20,996 nucleotides of DNA from Planctomycetota bacterium (lineage in GTDB: Bacteria; Planctomycetota; UBA1135; GCA-002686595). Made by a program: the position numbers and the translations under genes. The number at the start of each line of letters is the position of its first letter. The first letter of the stretch is position 1. This document shows, in pieces, positions 7,424 to 15,608 of the stretch. The notes under the pieces are model-generated. The model was not told where the DNA came from. It searched no databases and saw nothing but the letters and a program-made list of their open reading frames with translations. The DNA lies in NCBI GenBank assembly GCA_028823185.1, contig JAPKBY010000004.1, forward strand, positions 1 to 20,996, read 5' to 3'.

Positions 7424-9780
7424 ATCTCGCCCTTCAAACAGCAGAGGCCGCCAGCAGAGAGTGGCGCTTCGTCGACCTTCCGGAGACATGGGTGCTGGTG
7501 CTCATCGTGCTCCCATTGCTCGCCGGGGTCTGCATTCTCGGTTATCGCTCAGAGCCGATCTCCACGCGCTGGAAGCTGGGCTTAGGCAGCCTGCGCTTCG
7601 CCGCGATCGCGCTCCTAACGCTCGTCCTCTTCCGACCGGTCATCGTCGAGCGAGAAGAAGAGATCCGCCCTGCAGAGGTCATCGTCCTCTTGGATGACTC
7701 TGCCTCCATGGCTCGCGTCGACTCCTATGCAGATGAAGCGATCAGGGAGGGGCTCTCGCCCTTCGCGAAGGGCGCCCTAGCAAGCTCGACTCGCTTAGAT
7801 CTAGCGCGCAACGCGACGGCGAAGCGGATCGGGCCAGCGCTAGAGTCCAAGGGATACGTTCCGCGTCTCATGCGCTTTGACTCGACCGCAACATCAGTCT
7901 CAGACCCGAGCACACTGAGCGGACGCGGCCGAGCGACTCATCTCGGAGATTCCCTCTCAGCCGCCCTCAGCAGTCATCGTGGACGCCATGTAACTGACGT
8001 CATCATCGTGAGCGATGGGCGCTCCACAGGCGGTAGTCCCGCCGTAGACGCAGCTCGCGCCGCCGCAGCAGCAGGGATCCCTGTCCACTCTCTGCTCGTC
8101 GGCGATCTGCGGCCAGAGAAGAACCTGAGCATCGAGCTCATCGAGGCCCCGCCTAACGTCCTAGAGGGCGACGAATTCCCCGTAAGCGTTCGCATCGAAG
8201 GACGCGGCCTCGAACCAGGCACTCGCGCTCAAGTCCTCCTCGAAGAGCTCACCGGCGCTGGAGAAGCACGGCTCCTCGCTGAAGACCTAGTCGAACCGGA
8301 CGAGGCGGGCGTGCGCGTCGTGCTCATCGCCCCCCCCGCCGCGCGAGAGGGCTCTAGAGAGCGTCGCTTGCGAGTCAGCGTCATCCCCATAGAAGATGAG
8401 ACCTTGCTGGATGACAACCAGCTCCAACTCACCGTCGCTGTCACCCCTGAGCGCATCCGAGTGCTCTTTGTAGATGGCTATCCTCGTTGGGAGTATCGCT
8501 ACCTCAAGAACCTCCTCTTGCGCGCCGACTCCCATCTAGAGGCGAGCTGCTACCTCCTCTCTGCCACCCCCGACTTCATCCAAGAATCGAGCAAGGGCAT
8601 AACACCTCTCACCTCCGTCCCGACGTCGAGGCGAGAGCTGCTTGAGAACTACGATGTCGTCATCCTCGGCGACGTGAACCCCTACTCCATCTCACCGGAT
8701 CCAGCCCGCTGTGAGGAGTTCCTCCAGTCTTTGCGCGAGTTCGTTGAGGGAGGCGGAGGATTCCTCGCTCAGGCAGGTGAATACGACAACCCCTACTCAT
8801 TCGAAGGGACGGCGCTCGAAGACCTCTTACCGATCACCTTAGATGGAGCGACGCGTTTAGGCTTCAGCGGTGACACACGCAAAGAACAGCGACCGACCCT
8901 CGAGAGCCCGCTCGCCCCGCATCAGATCGTCAGATTGCACGCCGACATCGACACGAACCGTCGCCTCTGGGAAGAAGAAGACGGCTTGAGAGGCTTCTAT
9001 TGGTATCAGCCCGTGACTCGCGCCAAGCCAGGCGCGAGCGTCCTCTTGAGGCACCCCTCAGACGAGGGGCCTTATGGGCGCTATCCGCTCTTGACCGTCG
9101 GCTATTACCCCTCCGGGCGAACCATGTTCCTCGCGCTCGACTCCACGTGGATGTGGCGCTACCGCTTTGGAGATCGCTACCACGAGCGCTTCTGGCGCAA
9201 CGCAGTCCGCTGGCTAGCCCTGGGACGCTTGAAGAGTGGAAACCGTCGCGTGCGACTCGACAGCCTCAAGGCGCGCTGGTCTCTTGAGGAGCGCATCACC
9301 GTCGAAGCACGCGTGCTTGATGAGGACTTCCGACCCGCAGAAGACGCAGCCTATGAGGCATGGCTAGAGGACCCCGATGGCACGCGAGAGTCGATCAGAC
9401 TCGACCGCGTCGAAGGTCGGGACGGCCTCTACCGGTCTAGCTTTGAGGTAGAGCGCCCGGGCCGCTGGCATGTGACGCTCGAACGTGACGGAGAGCCGCC
9501 TGCGACGACCGAGTTTGAGGTCTCGCTCCCCTCTCTAGAGACAGCAGATCCCTCTCCAGACCCAGAGACCTTGATCATCCTCGCGCGCCTCACTGCGGGA
9601 GAAGCCTTGCACCTCGCTGAGCTTGAGAGACTGCTCGAGACCTTCCCTGGTGGTGAAGAACGCCGAGAGCCCGTCTCTACCCGTCTCGAAGACGCCTGGG
9701 ATGATTGGGGGACCTTGCTCTTAGCCCTTGGACTGCTCGGGGCAGAGTGGATTCTGCGCAAGCGCGTCGAGCTCGTTTGA
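7420..9780 (+). CDS. VWA membrane protein with glutamine-amidotransferase-like domain
   Basis: A 786-residue membrane protein starting in an ATGA overlap with the previous gene, with AGGAG 9 nt upstream. TM1 is ~25-42, TM2 ~57-75, and TM3 ~763-780 followed by RKR. The VWA domain has a full MIDAS set: D92, S94 and S96 (LDDSASM), T173 (THLGDSL), and D199 (VSDGRSTGG). Residues ~240-340 are beta-rich and Ig-like. At ~346-600 is the class I amidotransferase-like fold typical of planctomycete VWA proteins: RVLFVDGYPRWEYRYLK at the start, then VVILGDVNP and EGGGGFLAQAGEYDNP. The nucleophile-elbow position holds Ala and no Cys, so this domain is probably a binding fold, not an enzyme. A further Ig-like domain (~610-700) precedes TM3. 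The VWA through Ig domains should be periplasmic. It likely pairs with the preceding BatA-like protein as membrane partner of MoxR/DUF58; substrate unknown. Confidence 0.87.
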   Translation: MNLALQTAEAASREWRFVDLPETWVLVLIVLPLLAGVCILGYRSEPISTRWKLGLGSLRFAAIALLTLVLFRPVIVEREEEIRPAEVIVLLDDSASMARVDSYADEAIREGLSPFAKGALASSTRLDLARNATAKRIGPALESKGYVPRLMRFDSTATSVSDPSTLSGRGRATHLGDSLSAALSSHRGRHVTDVIIVSDGRSTGGSPAVDAARAAAAAGIPVHSLLVGDLRPEKNLSIELIEAPPNVLEGDEFPVSVRIEGRGLEPGTRAQVLLEELTGAGEARLLAEDLVEPDEAGVRVVLIAPPAAREGSRERRLRVSVIPIEDETLLDDNQLQLTVAVTPERIRVLFVDGYPRWEYRYLKNLLLRADSHLEASCYLLSATPDFIQESSKGITPLTSVPTSRRELLENYDVVILGDVNPYSISPDPARCEEFLQSLREFVEGGGGFLAQAGEYDNPYSFEGTALEDLLPITLDGATRLGFSGDTRKEQRPTLESPLAPHQIVRLHADIDTNRRLWEEEDGLRGFYWYQPVTRAKPGASVLLRHPSDEGPYGRYPLLTVGYYPSGRTMFLALDSTWMWRYRFGDRYHERFWRNAVRWLALGRLKSGNRRVRLDSLKARWSLEERITVEARVLDEDFRPAEDAAYEAWLEDPDGTRESIRLDRVEGRDGLYRSSFEVERPGRWHVTLERDGEPPATTEFEVSLPSLETADPSPDPETLIILARLTAGEALHLAELERLLETFPGGEERREPVSTRLEDAWDDWGTLLLALGLLGAEWILRKRVELV

Positions 9781-9859
9781 GCCTCCCAAGCTGGGAACAA
9801 TTCACACTCATAACAGAGCGGTCTGTCACCTGATGACTCCAAAGCGCTATTCTCCATAT
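9781..9859. other. Short AT-richer gap inside the operon
   Basis: These 79 nt are the only sizeable gap after the MoxR gene. The stretch is less GC-rich than its surroundings (for example CTATTCTCCATATATG at its end). I find no well-spaced -35/-10 pair and no clear ribosome binding site. It may carry a weak internal promoter, or part of it may be coding if translation of the next gene starts at the in-frame ATG at 9833. Confidence 0.4.
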
Positions 9860-12800
9860 ATGGGCATAAAGCGGGCATTTTCAACGGAGAGTAGATGGCA
9901 CAGAGTTGCGCTCGTGTGCGCCCTCTCAGCTTTGCTCTCTCCGCTGCTCCAGGCCCAAAACGATGGCGCTGAGGTGCGGCCCTTTGCGCTGCCGAACACC
10001 CGCGCAGCGCAAGGCCTAGTCAGCGCCGTAGAAGGCCACCTCGCAGCGGACCGCCCGCTCGAGGCGATCGCCCAACTCCAAGAGCTCCTTGAGGAACACA
10101 CCGGCGCGCTCTTGCCCGGACGTCGATCAGGAGTGGGCGAGATCAGGTCTCAACAGATCGTCCATCAAGGCGCGGGTCCATGGGCGACGGCGCACCTCTT
10201 CGCCCTCCCTGAGGGTCCGCGAGAGTCCTATATGGATCGCTATGAAGAGCTCGCTACCAGTCAGCTTGAGAGAGCCCAGAGAGGGGCAGATCGTGAGGCG
10301 CTCGCGGCAGTAGGGAGCCGCTGGCCCCTGACACGGGCTGCCGAGCGAGCGTGGTGGGCACACGGCGACCTCTCTTTAGAGCGCGGGCACCTCGCTGAAT
10401 CTAGGAGCGCGTGGGAGCGCGCCGCGGCTTGGGCCTTGCGAGATCTGACGATCGAGTTGGAGCTGCCAGAGGACTGGCGCCAACTCATCCCTCGCTTCTC
10501 TGATCACGCAGACTTCGAAGAGGTGAAGACACGCCTTGAGTTCGCTGCGGCGAGCCTCGTGTTGACGCCATCTTTTGACGCTGAATCAAATCGCCCTCCG
10601 CGCGGTGAGATGCAGCTGCCCGGTCAAGGAGATCTCTTCAAAGGACCCGCGACTGGAGAGGGCAGCTCTTGGAGTAAGCCATACTCACTGACGGACCATC
10701 CCTACAACGTCTCGGCAAACAACTTCTACGCCGCGCGATCCAAAGACCGCGTCGTCGTAACCGACTCCATGCGAGCCGTCTGCCTCCAGGCCTTCAGCGG
10801 AGAGCTTCTCTGGGACAGCGGCAAGGCGCGCGGCTGGGACAAGTTATCCCCGAACCGAGTCCGGGAGTTTCATCAGACCCTTGACTCGCGCTACGCGATG
10901 TTCGCGCCAGCTCTCACGGAGGAGGTCGCAGTCTGCGCCTTAGAGGTCCCGTTCTCTGCCATCGAGAACCAAGACTACAACAACATTGAGATCCTCCGGA
11001 TCATCCCGGACCGACGCCTCTTCGCCTTCGCCATGAGCACTGGTGAAGAACTCTGGTCTCATCAACCAGAGCCTGATTGGGACGGAGAGAGCGGCTCGTT
11101 CAAAGAGACGAGCCGTATCGCAGGGCCAGCGGTCATCACTGGTGGTCGCATCCTCGTTCCGGCCTACCGGCTCGAAGGGCGCATCTCCTTCCACCTCGCC
11201 TGCTACGAGCTCGCGACGGGAGAGCTCATCTGGAACACGCAGCTCATCAGCGGTCAGCGCGAACTAAACATGTTCAACCGGCACCAGCGTGAGTTCTCTG
11301 CCCCCCCAGTGCGGGTCGAAGGTGACCGCGTCCTCGCGCTCACTCAATTAGGCGTGGTCGCCTGTCTCGACCTCTTCAACGGACAGATCTTATGGGAGAC
11401 GATCTACGATCAAGTCGCCATCCCCAGCCGCAGCAGGAGCTTCCGAGCGCGTCAGCGCGAGGTCACCTGGAGTAACTCTCCTCCAGTCATTGGTGACGAC
11501 GTCGTCGTCTGCACCCCGCTCGATTCCCCTGACATGATCGGCTTGGATCTCGACTCCGGCGCGATGCTATGGAGCCTCGGGCAGAGAGACCTCGAGTCAC
11601 TAGCTGGAGGCTACAAGGCCAAGCTCCTGCACCTCGTCGGGTGTGACGAGACGACCGTCTTTCTCTCTGGCGAGCGAGTCATCGCGCTCGAGTCTCCACT
11701 CGGACTCTCAAATGACGCACCGACGAGGGCACGCTGGGTCGCCGACGAAGATCCATCCAAGGCCAACTCTTATCCCCCGCGAGCTGTCCTCTTGGAGGAC
11801 CGTGTCGTCATCCCGACCACAGATCACCGCTCGGACATTGATCGCCACCAAGGCTTCTTGCTCGCGAACCCATCTCGTTGGTCGAAGGCTTCCGGCCCAG
11901 GCAACATCCTCATCTGTGAGGACGCGGTCTTCACTCTCACCAATCGGCAGTTGAATGGGCACTTCGAGTGGGAGTCTCTAATAGAGAGCTCCCGCGCCTC
12001 GCTCGCCTCTGAGCCTCAGAGCCAAGAGCGTGCGAATGAGCTCGCGAAGCTCCTCTGTGAACGCGGAAGGGCCGAGACCGCGAGGGGTCGCGCAGAGATC
12101 GCACGGACTATCCTCGATGAGGCGCGGGCGCTGCTCAGCGTTCAACGATCGTCCTCAATCGATCAGCGCGAGACGACACAGGTGCTCCACGATGTCCTCG
12201 TTGAACGCGCGCGCTCATCTCTTCTCTTGGGCGATGCGGAGAGCGCAGTCAACGACTGGGCAGAGGCAAGTGATCTCGCTCTCTCCAAGACAGAACAGCT
12301 GAGAGCGCTCGTTGAACAGCAGCGCATCCTTCGAGGTCAAAACTCCAGCGCGTGGCTCGAGCTCCTCGACAAGATCGAGCTGCAGTGCGCGGGCCTCAAG
12401 GTCTCCTGTATGGATGTCAGCGAAGGCTTCTCGAAATTAATAGCCGCCCCCTTCACTGTGATCCGAGAGGGGCCGAAGACCTGGCCGCTCGACGTCGAGC
12501 TCTGGGCCACGACAGTTCGAATCGATCACTACAGAGGCGGAGACGAGCGAGCTAAGGAGATAGAGCAGCTCTATCACCTGATGACTCTCTACGGTGACGC
12601 CTCACTGCCAGACGGCTCGCCCCGAGAGCTCGCCCTTCGTCGTCTCGACCAGCTCCTCAGTGAGCCCAGTGCGCGCGCACTCCTCGCCCCTTATGAAGCG
12701 CTCGCAAGCGCGCTCTTAGCAGAGCTTGATGGTCTCAACGTAGAAGCTGTCGCCAACGTGCTGCGCCAATACCCTCGCACAGAGGCTGCCGCTCAAGCCT

Positions 12801-14452
12801 CTGCCCAGCTCTTAACCCTCGCTGTTGAGACTGGAGACGCCCAGACCGCGACCAAGCTCGTCCTCGATCTCTTGCCAGAATCCTTCGCCTTTGGCGTCGG
12901 AGACCCTTCGTATACGGCGAGCGTCCTCTCGCTCGGGCTCGCACTAAGAGAGACGGGCAATGAGTCTTACCTTCGCGCCTGCTTTAGGCACCTAAAGCAG
13001 AGCGGATCTCTGGGCTCCGCTGCCCTTCAGGAGCTGCACTCGGTGAATCTCAAAGAGCTCGGAGAGGAGCTTCTCGCAAGCAAACTCCCCGCCGCAGTGA
13101 GAGACCCGAAGTTCACATCAAGAGCTCGCGCCGCGTGGAGCACCCCCCCGCAGGTGGACATCAAGATCCTTGGTGAGATCCCACCCGGAAGAGGTGGACC
13201 GGCTAACCCAGAGCGCCTGCTCCTTGTGGGGAGCAGAGACTTTGAGAGCCCAACACACGCAGGCGAGCTGCTGGCTTTCGGCGCATCGGATCCGAGTAAA
13301 CCGCGCTGGCGGCAGAAGCTCAGTTCGGATGCAGTCTCGGTCAACTGGGTAGAGGAGCTCCATCTCTTTGGGCCTGGCTGGGCAGTCTTAGCTTCAGAGC
13401 ACGCCCTCATCTCAGTGAACCGTGCGGACGGTTCTAAGCGCTGGACATGGAGACCTGAAGCGGGGAGCGTCTTGGCCCTCTCCTCCACAGAGGGACTGGT
13501 CCTGGCGAGCATCCGAGTCGACTCGCAGACGACGCGCGTTCAAGCTCTCGACGAAGAGCATGGCTTGCCGCTCTGGTCTTATGAGTACGACTCTCGCGCA
13601 TTTCATCCGACCATCATCTGCGGAGAGTCGTGGGTGGCCCTCCTTCCAAAATCAACTCTCCGCCACACCTTGGTCTTAGACGCATTCACCGGGAAGATCG
13701 CTCACTCATTCAATCTGAAGCAGCCGCTCCTCAGCAACTTCGTTCGTGGGGCCTGGATCCAAGATGGAAAACTGATCCTCCCCCACCTCACAGCTCGTGA
13801 GCAGACAGCCGCCGCTAAGGTAGAGCTCATTGACCTCAGTCAAAACGCGGAGGCCTGGACCGTCTCCGTCATGCTCTCCGATGGGGGCGAGGCTTATCTA
13901 GAGAGCGTGCTCCATCACGAAGACCGCTCCTGGCTCGTAGTCAGGCCGAGAGGCGGTGCGCGCGACCGAGAGGCTGCCGTCTTCGAGCTTCACAGCGGCG
14001 TCGGCGCAGCGGCGCAGATCAACGGGATCTCGCTCAGCGGCCAGGAGCTCATCGTCGGGACTGAGAAAAACACCCCCCCTCTGCGCCTAGACACCCCTCA
14101 GATCTTCATTCGAACGGAAGAGCTAGGCGGCTCTATGCATCGTCTCCGCTCACACGACCTCAACACAGGCGCCCGTCTCTGGAGTTGGGAGCTCGGATCC
14201 AACCGAGATCTGTACAATCGACCTTGGCCCATCCCGGCTGTGAGCTCCAACGCTGTCGCGCTGGTATTCACCGAGAAAGCAGATAGAGCCAAGATGCGCA
14301 CAAACATCCTCTTCATAGACCCGCTCAGCGGCTCACACCTAGGCAGCATGATCCTCGATAACTCCTTAGGTTGGTCAGATCAAATCGTCTTGAAGGCATT
14401 GGGTGATGGCCTCCTCGTCTCGGGCGTACAAAAACTGGAGGTGCACAGATGA
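9860..14452 (+). CDS. Giant secreted protein with two helical plus PQQ-like propeller modules
   Basis: A 1530-residue exported protein. I start it at ATG 9860 because this gives a good signal peptide (basic residues to ~15, hydrophobic VALVCALSALLSPLL, likely cut after QAQ); the in-frame ATG at 9833 would add nine residues, and neither start has a clear Shine-Dalgarno. Four parts are visible. Residues ~50-235 are helical and TPR-like (AVGSRWPLTRAAERAW, then GDLSLERGHLAESRSAWERA). Residues ~270-700 form a propeller with blades near 308, 387, 446, 500 and 559 (ACYELATGELIWNT, ACLDLFNGQILWET, GLDLDSGAMLWSL). Residues ~715-1090 are a second helical region (VANVLRQYPRTEAAAQASAQ at 964-983). Residues ~1100-1530 form a second propeller (SVNRADGSKRWTW, ALDEEHGLPLWSY, SHDLNTGARLWSW). 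The architecture looks like an internal duplication. No enzymatic motif is seen; a periplasmic scaffold is likely. The stop overlaps the next start (ATGA). Confidence 0.82.
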   Translation: MGIKRAFSTESRWHRVALVCALSALLSPLLQAQNDGAEVRPFALPNTRAAQGLVSAVEGHLAADRPLEAIAQLQELLEEHTGALLPGRRSGVGEIRSQQIVHQGAGPWATAHLFALPEGPRESYMDRYEELATSQLERAQRGADREALAAVGSRWPLTRAAERAWWAHGDLSLERGHLAESRSAWERAAAWALRDLTIELELPEDWRQLIPRFSDHADFEEVKTRLEFAAASLVLTPSFDAESNRPPRGEMQLPGQGDLFKGPATGEGSSWSKPYSLTDHPYNVSANNFYAARSKDRVVVTDSMRAVCLQAFSGELLWDSGKARGWDKLSPNRVREFHQTLDSRYAMFAPALTEEVAVCALEVPFSAIENQDYNNIEILRIIPDRRLFAFAMSTGEELWSHQPEPDWDGESGSFKETSRIAGPAVITGGRILVPAYRLEGRISFHLACYELATGELIWNTQLISGQRELNMFNRHQREFSAPPVRVEGDRVLALTQLGVVACLDLFNGQILWETIYDQVAIPSRSRSFRARQREVTWSNSPPVIGDDVVVCTPLDSPDMIGLDLDSGAMLWSLGQRDLESLAGGYKAKLLHLVGCDETTVFLSGERVIALESPLGLSNDAPTRARWVADEDPSKANSYPPRAVLLEDRVVIPTTDHRSDIDRHQGFLLANPSRWSKASGPGNILICEDAVFTLTNRQLNGHFEWESLIESSRASLASEPQSQERANELAKLLCERGRAETARGRAEIARTILDEARALLSVQRSSSIDQRETTQVLHDVLVERARSSLLLGDAESAVNDWAEASDLALSKTEQLRALVEQQRILRGQNSSAWLELLDKIELQCAGLKVSCMDVSEGFSKLIAAPFTVIREGPKTWPLDVELWATTVRIDHYRGGDERAKEIEQLYHLMTLYGDASLPDGSPRELALRRLDQLLSEPSARALLAPYEALASALLAELDGLNVEAVANVLRQYPRTEAAAQASAQLLTLAVETGDAQTATKLVLDLLPESFAFGVGDPSYTASVLSLGLALRETGNESYLRACFRHLKQSGSLGSAALQELHSVNLKELGEELLASKLPAAVRDPKFTSRARAAWSTPPQVDIKILGEIPPGRGGPANPERLLLVGSRDFESPTHAGELLAFGASDPSKPRWRQKLSSDAVSVNWVEELHLFGPGWAVLASEHALISVNRADGSKRWTWRPEAGSVLALSSTEGLVLASIRVDSQTTRVQALDEEHGLPLWSYEYDSRAFHPTIICGESWVALLPKSTLRHTLVLDAFTGKIAHSFNLKQPLLSNFVRGAWIQDGKLILPHLTAREQTAAAKVELIDLSQNAEAWTVSVMLSDGGEAYLESVLHHEDRSWLVVRPRGGARDREAAVFELHSGVGAAAQINGISLSGQELIVGTEKNTPPLRLDTPQIFIRTEELGGSMHRLRSHDLNTGARLWSWELGSNRDLYNRPWPIPAVSSNAVALVFTEKADRAKMRTNILFIDPLSGSHLGSMILDNSLGWSDQIVLKALGDGLLVSGVQKLEVHR

Positions 14453-15594
14453 TCCTCAGCCTAGTCACAGCCAGCTTGCTCATCTTGAGCGCTCCCCAGA
14501 TCGCTCCGGAATCAACCGCTCGCGTAGAAGACGAACGCGAGATCGTCACGGATGCACAGCGAGAAGCCGTCGAGCGCGGCCTCGCCTGGCTCGCTGCACA
14601 CCAGGCAGAGGACGGGAGCTGGCATGCAAGGATCGGCTACAAGCTCAACGAGGACTACAACGCCACAGCGGTTAACAGAGGCCACATCGGCGTGACCGCG
14701 TTGGCTGGAATGGCCTTCCTCGCTGGAGGAAACCTCCCCGCCCGCGGAGAGCACGGCCCCAAGATCGAGAAGGCGCTCGATTTCATCCTCAGCAAGGTCA
14801 GCGAGGACGGCTACATCACGAGCAGCGGCTCGCGCATGTATAGCCACGCCTTCGCGACCCTATTTCTCGCAGAGATCTACGGGATGACTCACCGCGAAGA
14901 CGTGCGCCGCAAGCTGCAAGAGGCTGTGGACTTTATCGTCAAATCCCAGAACGCTCAGGGCGGCTGGCGCTACGAGCCGTACGCAGCCGAGTCCGACATG
15001 TCGATCGTGGTCTGCCAAGTGCTCGCGTTACGCGCTGCTCGAAACATCGGGATCAGGGTCCCAAAATTGACAGTAGACAGGGCGGCCCGCTACGTCGTCG
15101 AGTCCGCCGTCACCGAGCGTTCCGTTAGAGGCTTAGGCTATGGCCGCTTCAACTTCGTCGACGAGGTCGGTTCCTTTCATTACCAACCAGAGGTCGCCTC
15201 ACGCTCCTCATTCACTCTCACTGCGGCCGGCGTGACCGCCCTCCACGGCGTCGGCATCTACTCCGATCAAGCCATCGAGCGTGGCATCGGATATCTCATC
15301 AGAGAGCATGAGCCGTTCAATAAGCGCTGGGGAGTGCGCACTCGAAACAAGGGGCATTACTTCTTCTGGTACGGCCACTACTACGCCGTTCAAGCCTTCT
15401 ACACCTACGGGAACAAGTTTCAAGGCGAGGTCTGGACACAGTATTTCGAGAAGCTCAGAGGCGTCTTGCTCGGACTGCAAAACAAGGACGGATCCTTCCC
15501 CAATGATGTCGGACCGGGCTTAGCCTTCGGCACTGCGGCTGCTTGCCTGATCCTTGAGATCCCCTACCGCTTCCTACCTATCTTCCAACGCTGA
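14449..15594 (+). CDS. Secreted prenyltransferase/squalene-cyclase-like alpha/alpha toroid protein
   Basis: A 381-residue protein with an N-terminal hydrophobic export signal (residues 1-18, MILSLVTASLLILSAPQIA) and a squalene-oxidase/prenyltransferase-type repeat fold. QW-like repeats are visible at Q52-W58 (QAEDGSW), Q167-W173 (QNAQGGW) and Q344-F350 (QNKDGSF), with helical segments between them (VLALRAARNIGI; TAAGVTALHGVGI) and an aromatic stretch YFFWYGHYYAVQAFYTYG near 304-321. Real squalene-hopene cyclases are about twice as long and need a DxDD motif; here the matching place reads ESDMS, so terpene cyclisation is unlikely. Zn ligands of protein prenyltransferases are not evident. It may bind a hydrophobic or peptide ligand in the periplasm. 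GGAGG (14437-14441) sits 7 nt before the ATG, which overlaps the previous stop. Such toroids recur beside MoxR/VWA genes in planctomycetes, with unknown function. Confidence 0.85.
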   Translation: MILSLVTASLLILSAPQIAPESTARVEDEREIVTDAQREAVERGLAWLAAHQAEDGSWHARIGYKLNEDYNATAVNRGHIGVTALAGMAFLAGGNLPARGEHGPKIEKALDFILSKVSEDGYITSSGSRMYSHAFATLFLAEIYGMTHREDVRRKLQEAVDFIVKSQNAQGGWRYEPYAAESDMSIVVCQVLALRAARNIGIRVPKLTVDRAARYVVESAVTERSVRGLGYGRFNFVDEVGSFHYQPEVASRSSFTLTAAGVTALHGVGIYSDQAIERGIGYLIREHEPFNKRWGVRTRNKGHYFFWYGHYYAVQAFYTYGNKFQGEVWTQYFEKLRGVLLGLQNKDGSFPNDVGPGLAFGTAAACLILEIPYRFLPIFQR

Positions 15595-15597
15595 CTC

Positions 15598-15602
15598 TGA
15601 GG
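15598..15602 (+). promoter_or_regulatory. Ribosome binding site for a TTG start
   Basis: TGAGG lies 6 nt upstream of the TTG at 15609. It supports the TTG start of the DUF4175-like gene over the next in-frame ATG at residue 33, which would lie inside the first membrane helix. Confidence 0.6.
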
Positions 15603-15608
15603 CAAAAC

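Noticed and set aside
9895..9975. Short ORF starting at ATG 9895 after GGAGAG, out of frame with the giant protein
   Set aside because: It gives only about 25 residues without recognisable features, while the other frame encodes a convincing signal peptide continuous with a 1530-residue protein.
8330..14079. Poly-C runs of 7-8 (8330-8337, 11301-11307, 13143-13149, 14073-14079) as phase-variation sites
   Set aside because: About four such runs are expected by chance at this base composition in 21 kb, and none disrupts its frame.
1183..14452. Calling the propeller proteins PQQ-dependent dehydrogenases
   Set aside because: Only the blade pattern is present; I see no Cys-Cys pair or catalytic Asp context of quinoprotein dehydrogenases, and there is no cytochrome or PQQ biosynthesis gene nearby.
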